Source: Cryobacterium roopkundense (GTDB lineage: Bacteria; Actinomycetota; Actinomycetes; Actinomycetales; Microbacteriaceae). From it: 64,000 nucleotides of DNA. Below the pieces are notes generated by a model. It worked only from the letters and a program-made list of their open reading frames with translations, made no database searches and was not told the DNA's origin. Shown here piece by piece: positions 1 through 8,657 of the stretch; the stretch's first letter is position 1, and each line of letters opens with the position of its first letter. The DNA lies in assembly GCF_014200405.1 (NCBI RefSeq), contig NZ_JACHBQ010000001.1, positions 3,410,001-3,474,000 of the forward strand, read 5' to 3'. The translations under genes were made by a program, and so were the position numbers.

Positions 1-400
1 ACACACCCACGAGGGCACCGATAGCGAGCGACAGAATGATCGACAGCCACCACGGCAGCCCCCACGTCACCGCGAAGACGCCGGAGCAGGCTCCCACGAA
101 CGCCGCGACCGACCCAACTGACAGGTCAATGTGCCCGGCGATGATCACCATGACCATGCCGACGGCGAGCACGAGGATGTACCCGTTCTGCACGATCAGG
201 TTCGAGATATTCTGCGGACGCAGGAGGATGCCGTCGGTCAGGATGCTGAAGAGCACCACCACGACGATGAGGGCGATGAAAATACCGTTCTTGCCCAGGT
301 CCGCGAGGAGATGGGTGAGCCACGACGCGGCCTTGTTGGTGCTGGGGTTGGACTGGAAGCCTGCGGCCGTATCGGCCGGCAGCTTGGTCTGGTTGCTCAT
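1..400 (-). CDS. mmsB: Sugar ABC transporter permease, MmsB/XylH type (partial)
   Basis: Membrane permease of a ribose/xylose-type (CUT2) monosaccharide importer. Only the first 133 residues are present; the gene runs off the left edge. A hydrophilic N-terminus of about 35 residues is followed by hydrophobic helices and the family motif GHIDLSVGSVAAF. The ATG at 398-400 is preceded on its strand by AAAGGAG at good spacing. It lies 30 bp after the ATPase gene and is the last visible gene of the ara-transport operon. The preceding ChvE-like and MmsA-like genes make L-arabinose or related sugars the likely cargo (inference from context). Confidence 0.85.
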   Translation of the reverse strand, partial: MSNQTKLPADTAAGFQSNPSTNKAASWLTHLLADLGKNGIFIALIVVVVLFSILTDGILLRPQNISNLIVQNGYILVLAVGMVMVIIAGHIDLSVGSVAAFVGACSGVFAVTWGLPWWLSIILSLAIGALVGV

Positions 401-430
401 GAGCGTTTCTCCTTTACCGCTGCGCCGACG

Positions 431-1960
431 CTAGCGGGCCTTTTCCATGGTCATGTGTTTGATGAGGAGTTCCGGGCTGGCGTCCGCGATGGGAAACTCC
501 CCGGTGATTCGACCCTCTGAAATTGTGTAGACGCGGTCGCTGATGCCGAGCAACTCCGGCAGCTCCGAGGAGATGACGATGACACCCTTTCCTGCTGCGG
601 CGAGCTTGTTGATGATCGTGTAGATCTCGTACTTCGCGCCCACGTCGATGCCGCGGGTCGGTTCATCGAGGATGAGCACATCAGGGTCGGAGTAGATCCA
701 CTTCGATAACACGACCTTCTGCTGGTTGCCGCCGGACAACTTGCCGACCTTGGCCAGCACAGACGGAGCCTTGATGTTCATGCTCGTGCGGTACTCGTTG
801 GCGATCTTGTATTCCTCGTTGTCGTCAACGAGGCCGCCCTTGGCGAGTTTGCCGAGCGAGGCCATCGAGATGTTGCGCTTGATGTCGTCGATCAGGTTGA
901 GGCCGTAGGTCTTGCGGTCTTCGGTGACGTAGGCGATGCCGTTGTCGATCGCTTCGGACACCGTGCGGGTTTTGATCTCCTTGCCGTATTTGAAGACGCG
1001 ACCGGAGATGCGCGAACCATAGCTACGACCGAAGAGACTCATCGCGAACTCCGTGCGCCCCGCCCCCATCAACCCGGCGATCCCCACGATTTCACCGGCG
1101 CGCACGTTGAGGTTGACGTTGTTGACCACGACACGTGTCACGTCCTGCGGGTGGTGGGCCGTCCATTCCTCGACCCGCAGAATCTCTTCGCCGATGATCG
1201 GCGTGTGATCCGGGTAGCGGTGCTCGAGGTCGCGCCCGACCATGTCCTTGATGATGCGGTCTTCGGTCACCTCGAGCTTGGCCATCGTCTCGATTGCCCG
1301 GCCGTCGCGAATCACGGTCACCGAGTCGGAGATCTTCTTGATCTCGTTGAGTTTGTGGCTGATGATGATGGACGTGATGCCCTGGCCCTTGAGGTGCAAA
1401 ATCAGATCGAGCAGATGGTCGGAATCCTCGTCGTTGAGGGCGGCCGTCGGCTCATCGAGGATGAGCAGCTTCACGCGCTTCGAGAGGGCCTTGGCGATCT
1501 CGACGAGCTGCTGCTTGCCCACACCGATGTCCATGATGCGGGTAGTGGGCTGCTCACGCAGCCCCACCCGGGCGAGCAGCTTGGCTGCCTCCTGATTGGT
1601 CTTGTTCCAGTCGATCAGGCCGAGCGCCCCACGCTGTTCGTTGTTGAGGAAGATATTCTCCGCAATAGAGAGGTACGGGCTGAGCGCGAGTTCCTGATGG
1701 ATGATCACGATGCCCTTGGCCTCGGAGTCGCGAATGTCGCGGAATTCCACGATCTCGTCTTCGAAGACGATGTCGCCCGTGTACGTGCCGTGGGGGTAGA
1801 CGCCGCTGAGCACCTTCATGAGCGTGGATTTGCCGGCGCCGTTTTCCCCGCAAATGGCGTGGACGTCGCCGCGGGCGACGTTGAGCGAGACATTGGCCAG
1901 CGCTTTCACGCCGGGGAACGTCTTGGTGATGCTGCGCATCTCAAGGATGTTCGTGGTCAC
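431..1960 (-). CDS. mmsA: Sugar ABC transporter ATP-binding protein, MmsA/GguA type
   Basis: Tandem ATPase of a CUT2 monosaccharide importer, 509 aa, the usual length for the family. The first nucleotide-binding domain has Walker [10 protein letters not shown] at residues 38-46, the Q-loop region IIHQELAL and the Walker B region [11 protein letters not shown]. The second domain has the degenerate Walker A (GLMGAGRTE) normal for this family, the signature LSGGNQQK and [13 protein letters not shown]. It energises uptake with the permease downstream and the ChvE-like binding protein upstream. A GC-rich stem-loop lies in the 103-bp gap before it. It shares the minus-strand operon with araB-araD-araA. 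Confidence 0.93.
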   Translation of the reverse strand: MTTNILEMRSITKTFPGVKALANVSLNVARGDVHAICGENGAGKSTLMKVLSGVYPHGTYTGDIVFEDEIVEFRDIRDSEAKGIVIIHQELALSPYLSIAENIFLNNEQRGALGLIDWNKTNQEAAKLLARVGLREQPTTRIMDIGVGKQQLVEIAKALSKRVKLLILDEPTAALNDEDSDHLLDLILHLKGQGITSIIISHKLNEIKKISDSVTVIRDGRAIETMAKLEVTEDRIIKDMVGRDLEHRYPDHTPIIGEEILRVEEWTAHHPQDVTRVVVNNVNLNVRAGEIVGIAGLMGAGRTEFAMSLFGRSYGSRISGRVFKYGKEIKTRTVSEAIDNGIAYVTEDRKTYGLNLIDDIKRNISMASLGKLAKGGLVDDNEEYKIANEYRTSMNIKAPSVLAKVGKLSGGNQQKVVLSKWIYSDPDVLILDEPTRGIDVGAKYEIYTIINKLAAAGKGVIVISSELPELLGISDRVYTISEGRITGEFPIADASPELLIKHMTMEKAR

Positions 1961-2004
1961 GGAGTACCTTCTTCAGGTGTCTGGGTAAAAACTGTGTGAG
2001 GGGC

Positions 2005-2040
2005 GAATCCGCCGGCGGGGTTGCCCCCGCCGGCGGATTC
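2005..2040 (-). other. Intercistronic stem-loop after sugar-binding protein gene
   Basis: Perfect 16-bp inverted repeat (2005-2020 and 2025-2040) with a 4-base loop, just after the stop of the binding-protein gene and before the ATPase gene. There is no T-tract, so it is probably not a full terminator. In ABC operons such structures commonly protect the binding-protein message or reduce read-through to the less-needed transporter subunits (inference). A similar structure follows the other binding-protein gene at 17221-17252. Confidence 0.7.
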
Positions 2041-2063
2041 AGACTGCCGAGGCAGTGGGGTGA

Positions 2064-3185
2064 TTAGCCGTTGATCTCGGCTTCGGTCCAGTAACCGGAG
2101 TCGACCAGCACGGAAGGAATGTTGTCCTTCACGACGATCTGCGAGTCGAGCAGCATGGACGGAACGTCGATCTTGCCGTTGTTGTAGTCCGTGTCGTTGT
2201 TCGTCTCGGGGGTGTCTCCGTTGAGCACGGCGATGGCCATCTTCACGGCAACGGCGGCCAGCTCGCGGGTGTCCTTGAAGATGGTGCCGTACTGCTCGCC
2301 CGAGTTGATTGCCTTGACCGAGTCGATTTCGGCGTCCTGGCCGGAGATGATGGGCCACGTCGGGTCAACCGTGTAGCCGGCGCCTTCGAGGGCGGAGATG
2401 ATGCCTCGTGAGATGCCGTCATACGGGGAGAGAACTCCGTTGACCTTGCTGCCATCGGAGTAGGTCGAGGTGAGGATGTTCTCGAGGCGGCTCTGTGCTT
2501 CCTCACCATCCCAGCGGAGGGTTGCCACCGTGTTGAAGTCGGTCTGCCCGCTCTTGACCACGACAACACCGGACTCGATGAAGGGCTGGATTTCCTGCAT
2601 GGCGCCGTTGAAGAAGAACGTGGCGTTGTTGTCGTCGGGGCTGCCGGCGAAGAGCTCCACGTTGAAGGGGCCGGCGGGGGCGCCCTCGATCGCGGTGCCG
2701 TCGAGCTCGGTCAGGCCGAGCCCGTTCAGAACCGACCACGCCTGCTGCTGGCCCACCTTGAGGTTGTCGAAGGACGCGTAGTAGTTCACGTTCTCGGAGT
2801 CGCGAATCAGACGGTCATACGCGATGACGGGGATGTTGGCATCCGCTGCATCCTGAAGCACGCTCGTGAGCGTGGTGCCGTCGATCGACGCGACGATGAG
2901 AACCTCGGCGCCCTTGGTGATCATGTTCTCGATCTGGGAAACCTGGGTGGGGATGTCGTCTTCGGCATACTGCAGGTCGACCTTGAAGCCCTCGGCTTCG
3001 AGCTGGCTCTTGACGGCGTCGCCGTCGGCGATCCACCGCTCGGAGCTCTTGGTGGGCATGGCTACTCCGATCAGGCCACCGTCGCCGGCGCCTCCGGAGG
3101 CAGCGGGGGTTCCGCTCGAGCAGGCGGCCAGGCCGATGATCATGGCGCCGGCGGCGAGTCCGGCGAAGAGTGCTTTCTTCTTCAC
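2064..3185 (-). CDS. chvE: ChvE-like multiple-sugar-binding lipoprotein
   Basis: Extracytoplasmic solute-binding lipoprotein that feeds the MmsA/MmsB importer. The chosen GTG start (3183-3185) is preceded by AGAAGGAAACACA. It gives a typical lipoprotein signal with Lys residues at 2-4, a hydrophobic stretch and lipobox GLAAC with the lipidated Cys at residue 22. An upstream in-frame ATG at 3209 is possible but lacks a ribosome site. The mature domain has strong ChvE-family features: AMPTKSSERWI, YAEDDIPTQVSQIENM, ASIDGTTL, AGSPDDNNATFFF, LSPYDGIS and SGQDAE. It lies 67 bp after araA, so arabinose or a related pentose/hexose is the expected ligand. Confidence 0.92.
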   Translation of the reverse strand: MKKKALFAGLAAGAMIIGLAACSSGTPAASGGAGDGGLIGVAMPTKSSERWIADGDAVKSQLEAEGFKVDLQYAEDDIPTQVSQIENMITKGAEVLIVASIDGTTLTSVLQDAADANIPVIAYDRLIRDSENVNYYASFDNLKVGQQQAWSVLNGLGLTELDGTAIEGAPAGPFNVELFAGSPDDNNATFFFNGAMQEIQPFIESGVVVVKSGQTDFNTVATLRWDGEEAQSRLENILTSTYSDGSKVNGVLSPYDGISRGIISALEGAGYTVDPTWPIISGQDAEIDSVKAINSGEQYGTIFKDTRELAAVAVKMAIAVLNGDTPETNNDTDYNNGKIDVPSMLLDSQIVVKDNIPSVLVDSGYWTEAEING

Positions 3186-3252
3186 TGTGTTTCCTTCTTT
3201 TATCAACATTGATGGTCAAGCGGGGTGGTACAGCTGTGTCGTGCGGAAATGC

Positions 3253-4770
3253 TTACAGGCCTTGCGCCAAGCGGTAGTAGGCCTGGTTCCAACGCACCTC
3301 ACGCGTGAAATCACGCTGGGTGGTGGTCTTATCGATCACGAGAAGCTCGGTTCGAGCTATCTCGGCGAAATCGTGGAACACCTCGATGCCGACGGCGGTC
3401 GACATCACGGTGTGGTGGGCGGCGCCGGCGGTGAGCCAGGCTGCCGCAGAGGTGGCGAAGTCGGGTTCGGGGCGCCAGACGGCGCGTCCCACCGGCAGGT
3501 TCGGCAGCGCAGCCGTGGGCTCAACAACCTCGACCACGTTCGCCACCAGGCGGAAGCGGTCGCGCATGTCGCTCATAGCCACGACCACGGCGGGGCCGGG
3601 GTCCGCGTTGAAAACGAGCCGCACGGGGTCTTCGCGACCGCCGATGCCGAGAGGGTGGATCTCGAGCGTCGGCCTCTACGTCGTGAGCGAGGGGCTCACC
3701 TCGAGCATGTGTGCGCCGAGTATCAACTCGGCGCCGGGGGTGAGGTCGTAGGTGTAGTCCTCCATCAGGCTCGCGCCGCCGGGAAGGCCGGAGCCCATCA
3801 CGTTGGCGACACGAACGAGAACGGATGTCTTCCAGTCGCCCTCGGCGCCGAATCCGTAGCCCTGGGCCATCAGCCGCTGCACGGCGAGGCCTGGCAGCTG
3901 GCGCAGGGCGCCGAGGTCTTCGAAGCTCGTGGTGAACGCTGCGAAGTCGCCGGACTCGAGAAAGCTCTTCAGCCCCAGTTCGATCGCCGCGCCGTAGCGC
4001 AGCGACTCGTGCCGCTCGCCGCCCTTGCGCAGTTCGGGGACCACGTCGTACAGGTCGTCGTACTCGGCGATCAGCGCGTCGATGTCGACATCCGTTGCGG
4101 AATGTACGGCCTCGGCGAGCTCGTTGACGGGCCAGGTGTTGACCTGAACGCCGAAGCGAAGTTCCGCTTCGGTCTTGTCGCCTTCGGTCACGGCGACGTA
4201 GCGCATGTTGTCGCCGAAGCGGGCGAGCTTCATGCTGCGGCTCGCGGCCCAGCCGGCGGCGGCGCGGGTCCAGGAGCCGATGCTTGCGGACACGGCCGGG
4301 TTGGACACGTGGCCCACGACGGTCTTGCGGGTCACTCCGAGGCGGGTCTGGATGTAGCCGAACTCACGGTCGCCGTGGGCGGCCTGGTTGAGGTTCATGA
4401 AGTCGAAGTCGATTTCGCCCCACGGCAGTTCGACGTTGGCCTGCGTGTGCAGGTGCAGCAGCGGCTTGGTGAGCGCGTCGAGGCCGGCGATCCACATTTT
4501 GGCCGGGGAGAACGTGTGCATCCAGGCGATCAGGCCGATGACCTTGTCGTCGGAGTTGGCGTCGAGGGCGGCGCGACGGATGGACTCGGAGTCCTTCAGC
4601 ACGGGCTTCCAGACAATCTTGACGGGAACATCGGAGCTCTCGTCAAGGGAACGGGCGATCTGCAGGGACTGCTCGGCCACCTGGCTCAGGGTCTCTTCGC
4701 CGTAGAGGTTCTGGCTTCCGGTGAGGAACCAGACCTCGTAGTGGTCGAGGGTCGTGGTGAGAGGTGCCAT
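3253..4770 (-). pseudogene. araA: L-arabinose isomerase with internal amber stop
   Basis: L-arabinose isomerase (L-arabinose to L-ribulose), 505 codons, matching the about 500-aa family length. The frame is uninterrupted except for one TAG at 3676-3678 (codon 365). Before it the protein reads ...EVSPSLTT; after it the same frame continues [19 protein letters not shown] to the normal end [11 protein letters not shown]. There is no frame change, so one base substitution (CAG, GAG or AAG to TAG) explains it. The lost part carries GAAHHT, which includes a metal-binding His of the family (H450 in E. coli numbering), so the 364-aa product should be inactive. The ATG overlaps the araD stop (TAATG), implying translational coupling. 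Confidence 0.9.
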
Positions 4771-5480
4771 TACTTCAGTGCTCCCTGCGGTGCTTGTCCG
4801 TAGACGTTCTGGTATCGGTCGAACAGGGCATCGATGGACTCCTGCGGGATGGCCACGAGGGCGCCGCCGGCGCGGGCAAGCTGCACCGTGCGAGCCACGT
4901 CCTCCACCATGACGGCGGCCTTGACGGCGTCGCGGGCGTCCTTGCCGATCGTGAACGGGCCGTGGTTGGCCATCAACACGGCGCGCGAGCGGTGACCGGT
5001 GAGGGTCTCCACGATGCCGCGGCCGATCGAGTCGTCGCCGATGATGGCGAACGGACCCACCGGGACCGGACCGCCGAACTCGTCGGCCATGGCGGTGATC
5101 ACGCACGGGATGGCTTCGTTGCGAGCGGCCCAAGCCGTGGCGTAGGTGGAGTGCGTGTGCACGACCCCGCCAACATCGGGCATATTCCGATAGACGTATG
5201 CGTGTGCGGCGGTGTCGCTTGACGGCGAGCGGTCGGCGCCTGGCGTGCCGGCGATGACGTTGCCGTCGAGGTCGCAGAGGATCATGTTCTCGGGCGCCAG
5301 GTCGGCGTAGTCAACACCGCTGGGTTTGATCACGAAGAGGTCGGCGCCCGGCACGCGGCCGGACACGTTGCCGCCGGTCCAGACCACGAGGCCGTTGCGG
5401 AACAGCTCGGCGTGCAGGCGGGTGATCTCAGCGCGAACGCGAGCCACCGCGACCTCGATCTGGGGTCCGTAGGTGCTCAT
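4770..5480 (-). CDS. araD: L-ribulose-5-phosphate 4-epimerase
   Basis: Class II aldolase-fold epimerase that converts L-ribulose-5-phosphate to D-xylulose-5-phosphate, 236 aa. Family features are TGGNVSGR near residue 36, [10 protein letters not shown], the zinc-site region [13 protein letters not shown], and the second metal region around ANHGPFTIG. It is intact, unlike its neighbours. Its ATG overlaps the araB stop as ATGA, and its own TAA overlaps the araA start, so the three enzymes form one tightly coupled operon. Confidence 0.95.
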   Translation of the reverse strand: MSTYGPQIEVAVARVRAEITRLHAELFRNGLVVWTGGNVSGRVPGADLFVIKPSGVDYADLAPENMILCDLDGNVIAGTPGADRSPSSDTAAHAYVYRNMPDVGGVVHTHSTYATAWAARNEAIPCVITAMADEFGGPVPVGPFAIIGDDSIGRGIVETLTGHRSRAVLMANHGPFTIGKDARDAVKAAVMVEDVARTVQLARAGGALVAIPQESIDALFDRYQNVYGQAPQGALK

Positions 5481-7185
5481 GCCGACACCAGGTCGGCGCT
5501 GTCCGTCACGGCCGATGCGCGACGTTTGAGCGCCTTCAGGCGGTGCATGACATCGTTCTCGCCGCGACCGAAGTAGTCGTGCAGCTGGGTGTACTCCTCG
5601 AACAGTTCGTCGTAGGCCACCGAGGATGCCTCGTTGGGCATGTACACGTTCTTGTTGAGCTTGCCCATCTTCGCGCCCGCGGCACGCACGTCGGGGTACG
5701 CACCGGCCGCTACGGCGGCGTGGATCGCGGCTCCGAGGGCCGGGCCTTGATCGCTGGCGATGGTGCTGATCGGCAGACGAAGGATATCGCTGTAGGTCTG
5801 CATCAGGAACGCGTTCTTGAGCAGGCCGCCGGCCACGATGAACTCCGTCACGGGCACGCCGCTCGCGTTGAAGGTTTCCACGATGGTGCGGGTGCCAAAG
5901 GCGGTGGCCTCGAGCAGAGCGCGGTAGATCTCTTCAGGGCGGGTGGTGAGAGTCGTGCCGATGACGAGTCCGGAGAGTTCGTGGTCGACGAGCACCGAGC
6001 GGTTGCCGCTGTGCCAGTCCAGCGCCACGAGTCCGTGGCCACCGACGGGCTGGTCCTTGATGAGCTCTGTCAGGTGTTGGTGCACGCTGCGGCCGAGCGC
6101 GCGGGCATCCTGCGTATAGGAGGCGGGAACCTGGTTCTTGACGTACCACGCGAAGATGTCGCCCACACCGGACTGGCCGGCCTCGTAGCCGTAGAGCCCG
6201 GAGATGATGCCGCCGTCAACGACGCCGCACATGCCCGGCACCTCGGCCAGCTGATCGGAGTTCATCACGTGGCAGGTGCTCGTGCCCATGATGGCCACCA
6301 TCTGGCCGGGGTTCACGGCCTGGCGGCGGGGGCTGTCACGTGGGCGTCCACATTGCCGACAGCAACTTGGATGCCTGCGGTCAGTCCGGTCCATGCCGCA
6401 GCCTCGGCCGACAGCGTTCCGGCGGATGCGCCGAGCTCGCCGATCTCGTGCGCCACCTTATCGAGGGCGAAACGGGCGAAGGCCGGGTTGAGGGCGCCGA
6501 GGAAGGCCTCGCTCGGGTACTCGCCGTCCTGCAGGATTCCCTTGTAGCCGGCGGTGCAGGCGTTGCGCACATACGTGCCGGTGAGCTGCCAGACGATCCA
6601 GTCGGCGGCTTCGACCCAGTGGTCCATGCGGTTGTAGAGTTCGGAGTCTTCCTCGAGCAGTTGCAGGCCCTTGGCGAATTCCCATTCGCTGGAGATCAGC
6701 CCGCCGTAGCGCGGCAGCCAGCTCTCGTCACGTTCGAAGGCGAGGTCGTTGATGCGGTCGGCCTGGCCCTGCGCGGCGTGGTGACGCCAGAGCTTCACGT
6801 AGGCGTGCGGGCGGCCCGCGTACTCGGGGAGTTCATTCAGCGGCGTGCCGTCGGCGAGCACCGGAACCATCGTGCAGGCGGTGAAGTCGGTGCCGATTCC
6901 AATGACGAGCGCGGGGTCGATGCCGGCGTTCGCGACGGCGGCCGGAACAGCGCTTTTCAGCACGGCCACGTAGTCGGCGGGAACCTGAAGCGCCCACTCG
7001 GGAGGAAGCGCATCACCGGTCGCAGCGAGGGTCGTGTCCATGACGGCGTGCGGGTAGTCCAGAACGGCGGATCCGAGCTCTACCCCGTCGGAGACGCGCA
7101 CGACAACGGCCCGGCCGGAGAGGGTTCCGTAATCGACGCCGATCACGTAGGACTCGGCGTGCGAGAGCACTGCGGTTGTACTCAC
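5477..7185 (-). pseudogene. araB: Ribulokinase with one-base frameshift
   Basis: FGGY-family L-ribulokinase, phosphorylating L-ribulose. The N-terminal half (YVIGVDYGTLSGRAVVV to GNVDAHVTAPAA) and the C-terminal half (AVNPGQMVAIMGTSTCHVM to the end) lie in different frames and join at about 6321-6330. Restoring one C, giving GCCGCCCAGGCC instead of GCCGCCAGGCC, yields a continuous 569-aa protein, the normal size. The first frame stops at TGA 6313-6315. The GTG start at 7183-7185 has AGGAG 8 bases upstream; a longer N-terminus is open but unlike the family. First gene of the araBDA-transporter operon, under the LacI-type repressor upstream. The deletion sits in a G/C run, so sequencing error is possible. 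Confidence 0.9.
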
Positions 7186-7279
7186 GGAATCGACTCCTAT
7201 GTCAGGTCTGTGCGCGGAGGGCCCGCGAATGGTTCTGGGTGACAGGGCAGCCGATGAATCGATCTGCATGTGCCGACCG

Positions 7280-7297
7280 AATGTGATCGGTCACATT
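7280..7297. promoter_or_regulatory. Operator upstream of araB (LacI-type palindrome)
   Basis: Inverted repeat AATGTGATCGGTCACATT (7-bp arms AATGTGA/TCACATT). It lies about 95 bases upstream of the araB start and directly downstream of a promoter-like TTGACA/TAACAT pair. Closely related palindromes precede the adjacent LacI-type repressor gene, so this is very likely that repressor's operator. Confidence 0.75.
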
Positions 7298-7308
7298 GCT
7301 GTGCGTTT

Positions 7309-7339
7309 ATGTTAGCCGCAAGGGGACTTGCCATGTCAA
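7309..7339 (-). promoter_or_regulatory. Putative araB operon promoter
   Basis: On the minus strand TTGACA (7339-7334) is followed after 19 bases by TAACAT (7314-7309). The spacing is slightly long. The operator palindrome starts 11 bases downstream, at the expected transcription start, which supports repression by occlusion. Confidence 0.5.
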
Positions 7340-7430
7340 GTGCGACTTTGTCTCGGTTGGATAACGCTCGAGAATCACGGATCCCACGGCGGGGATTCCG
7401 CTGATCGAGATCCCGCAGCGACGCATCCGC

Positions 7431-8450
7431 TCAAAAGGCTGGGGGCGCCGTAGAGGCCCGCACGATGAGTTCGGGCATGATGGCGCCCTGGTTTTCGGCG
7501 GTGGTGCCGGCGATATTGGCCAGAAGGAGCGCGACACACCGACGCCCGAGTTCGGGGAAATCTTGGCGCACAGTCGTGAGCGGCGGCCAGAAATGCGAGG
7601 CCTCCGGGATGTCGTCGAAGCCCACGATACTGATATCGCGGGGAACGTCGAGGCCAGCTTCCCGGATGGCGTGCATCAGCCCGAGCGCCATCTGGTCGTT
7701 GGATGAGAAGATCGCCGTGAAGTCCCGCACCTGCAACAGCTCACGCCCGGCGTGATAGCCGAAATTCGCGGTCCAGTCACCCAAGATCGGCGCGGTCGTC
7801 GGAACATCCCGCGCCCCCATCTCCTCGAGGAACCCGTGCATGCGAGCCTCGGCCTCGATCCAGTCCTGTGGCCCGGCCAGATGGTAGATGTCGCGGTGCC
7901 CCAGTTCTATCAGGTGCCGGGTGGCCAGTCGCGCGCCGGCGATCTGGTCCACGGAGAGCGCGTTCGCGCCCACGATCCCGGTCGACTGCAGTGTCACATA
8001 GGGCACATCGATCGAGAGCAGTTTGAGGGCGTTGAACACCCGAACCTGCGGCGCGATCACCACGATTCCTTCGACGGACTGTGACATCAGGTGATCGACG
8101 GCCGCGGTAATCGACCCGGGGTCCCCACGGTTGAGGTTGGCGGTGTTCACGAAGTACCCGGCGTCGCGCGCGGCGTCCTGGATAGCGGCGATACTGCTTG
8201 CCGGACCGTATTCGGCGCTCGAGGCCGACAGCACCCCGATGGTGCGCGACTTGCCCCTCGACAGGGCACGGGCCGCGCGATTAGGCCGGTACTGAAGTTC
8301 CTCGATGACCTCGAGCACCCGCGCTTTGGTCGAATCACGGATGCTGGGGTGGTCGTTGAGCACGCGGGACACGGTCTGGTGCGAGACCCCGGCGAGGCGC
8401 GCGACGTCGCGAATGCTCGGCGCGCGCCCGTTGGACATGTCGACAGTCAC
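7431..8450 (-). CDS. LacI-family repressor of the arabinose locus
   Basis: LacI/GalR regulator, 339 aa. The N-terminal helix-turn-helix is SIRDVARLAGVSHQTVSRVL, followed by the hinge YRPNRAARALSRG and a periplasmic-binding-protein-like effector domain (TIGVLSASS, VVIAPQV, GFDDIPEA). The start is GTG at 8448-8450 with AGGG upstream; an internal ATG at 8438 lacks a ribosome site. It is transcribed in the same direction as araB, 245 bp ahead of it. TGTGA...TCACA palindromes lie upstream of both genes, so it probably represses araBDA-transport and itself, with arabinose or a derivative as inducer. It is functionally an AraR, but effector identity is inferred from context only. Confidence 0.85.
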   Translation of the reverse strand: MTVDMSNGRAPSIRDVARLAGVSHQTVSRVLNDHPSIRDSTKARVLEVIEELQYRPNRAARALSRGKSRTIGVLSASSAEYGPASSIAAIQDAARDAGYFVNTANLNRGDPGSITAAVDHLMSQSVEGIVVIAPQVRVFNALKLLSIDVPYVTLQSTGIVGANALSVDQIAGARLATRHLIELGHRDIYHLAGPQDWIEAEARMHGFLEEMGARDVPTTAPILGDWTANFGYHAGRELLQVRDFTAIFSSNDQMALGLMHAIREAGLDVPRDISIVGFDDIPEASHFWPPLTTVRQDFPELGRRCVALLLANIAGTTAENQGAIMPELIVRASTAPPAF

Positions 8451-8468
8451 TGAACAACCCTGCTCGAG

Positions 8469-8482
8469 TGTGAACGGTCACA
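8469..8482. promoter_or_regulatory. Repressor self-operator 1
   Basis: Palindrome TGTGAACGGTCACA, 19 bases upstream of the lacI-type gene start. It shares the TGTGA/TCACA half-sites and the GGTCACA core with the araB operator at 7280-7297. Confidence 0.65.
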
Positions 8483-8520
8483 AATATGCCCGCGTCTACA
8501 TTATGCAGTCCCCGAACGGA

Positions 8521-8535
8521 ATGTGACAGTCACAT
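8521..8535. promoter_or_regulatory. Repressor self-operator 2
   Basis: Perfect palindrome ATGTGACAGTCACAT, 70 bases upstream of the repressor gene. With the site at 8469-8482 it forms a pair spaced about 53 bp centre to centre (five helical turns), compatible with looping or cooperative autoregulation. Confidence 0.6.
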
Positions 8536-8570
8536 CCCGCCGCTCCCCCTCTCGCGCCCCGCCCTCTCAT

Positions 8571-8642
8571 GCACGGGGCCCGGGCCCCGAACGCAGGCCC
8601 AGCTTCTAAACTGGGCCCGCGTTCCGGGCCCGGGCCCCGTGC
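8571..8642. repeat. Long GC-rich inverted repeat downstream of metB
   Basis: Arms 8571-8602 and 8611-8642 pair at 30 of 32 positions around the loop CTTCTAAA, with a core of repeated GGGCCC/GGGCCCGGGCCCC. It lies 15 bp after the metB stop and about 120 bp upstream of the repressor gene. No T-tract follows, so it is not a classic intrinsic terminator, but it should block read-through or form a cruciform. It could also be a dispersed palindromic element. Confidence 0.8.
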
Positions 8643-8657
8643 CGGAGTGACCGACGC

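Noticed and set aside
2866..4803. Open frame of 645 codons on the plus strand opposite the sugar-binding protein and araA genes
   Set aside because: No domain or ribosome site; it is antisense to clear araA and chvE coding sequence.
3253..5133. araA as a frameshifted gene or as a fusion reaching into araD
   Set aside because: Both araA parts are in the same frame, separated only by TAG. The upward extension past 4770 reads araD in the wrong frame.
7390..7415. Possible hairpin after the ara repressor gene
   Set aside because: Arms are short and interrupted, and no T-tract follows.
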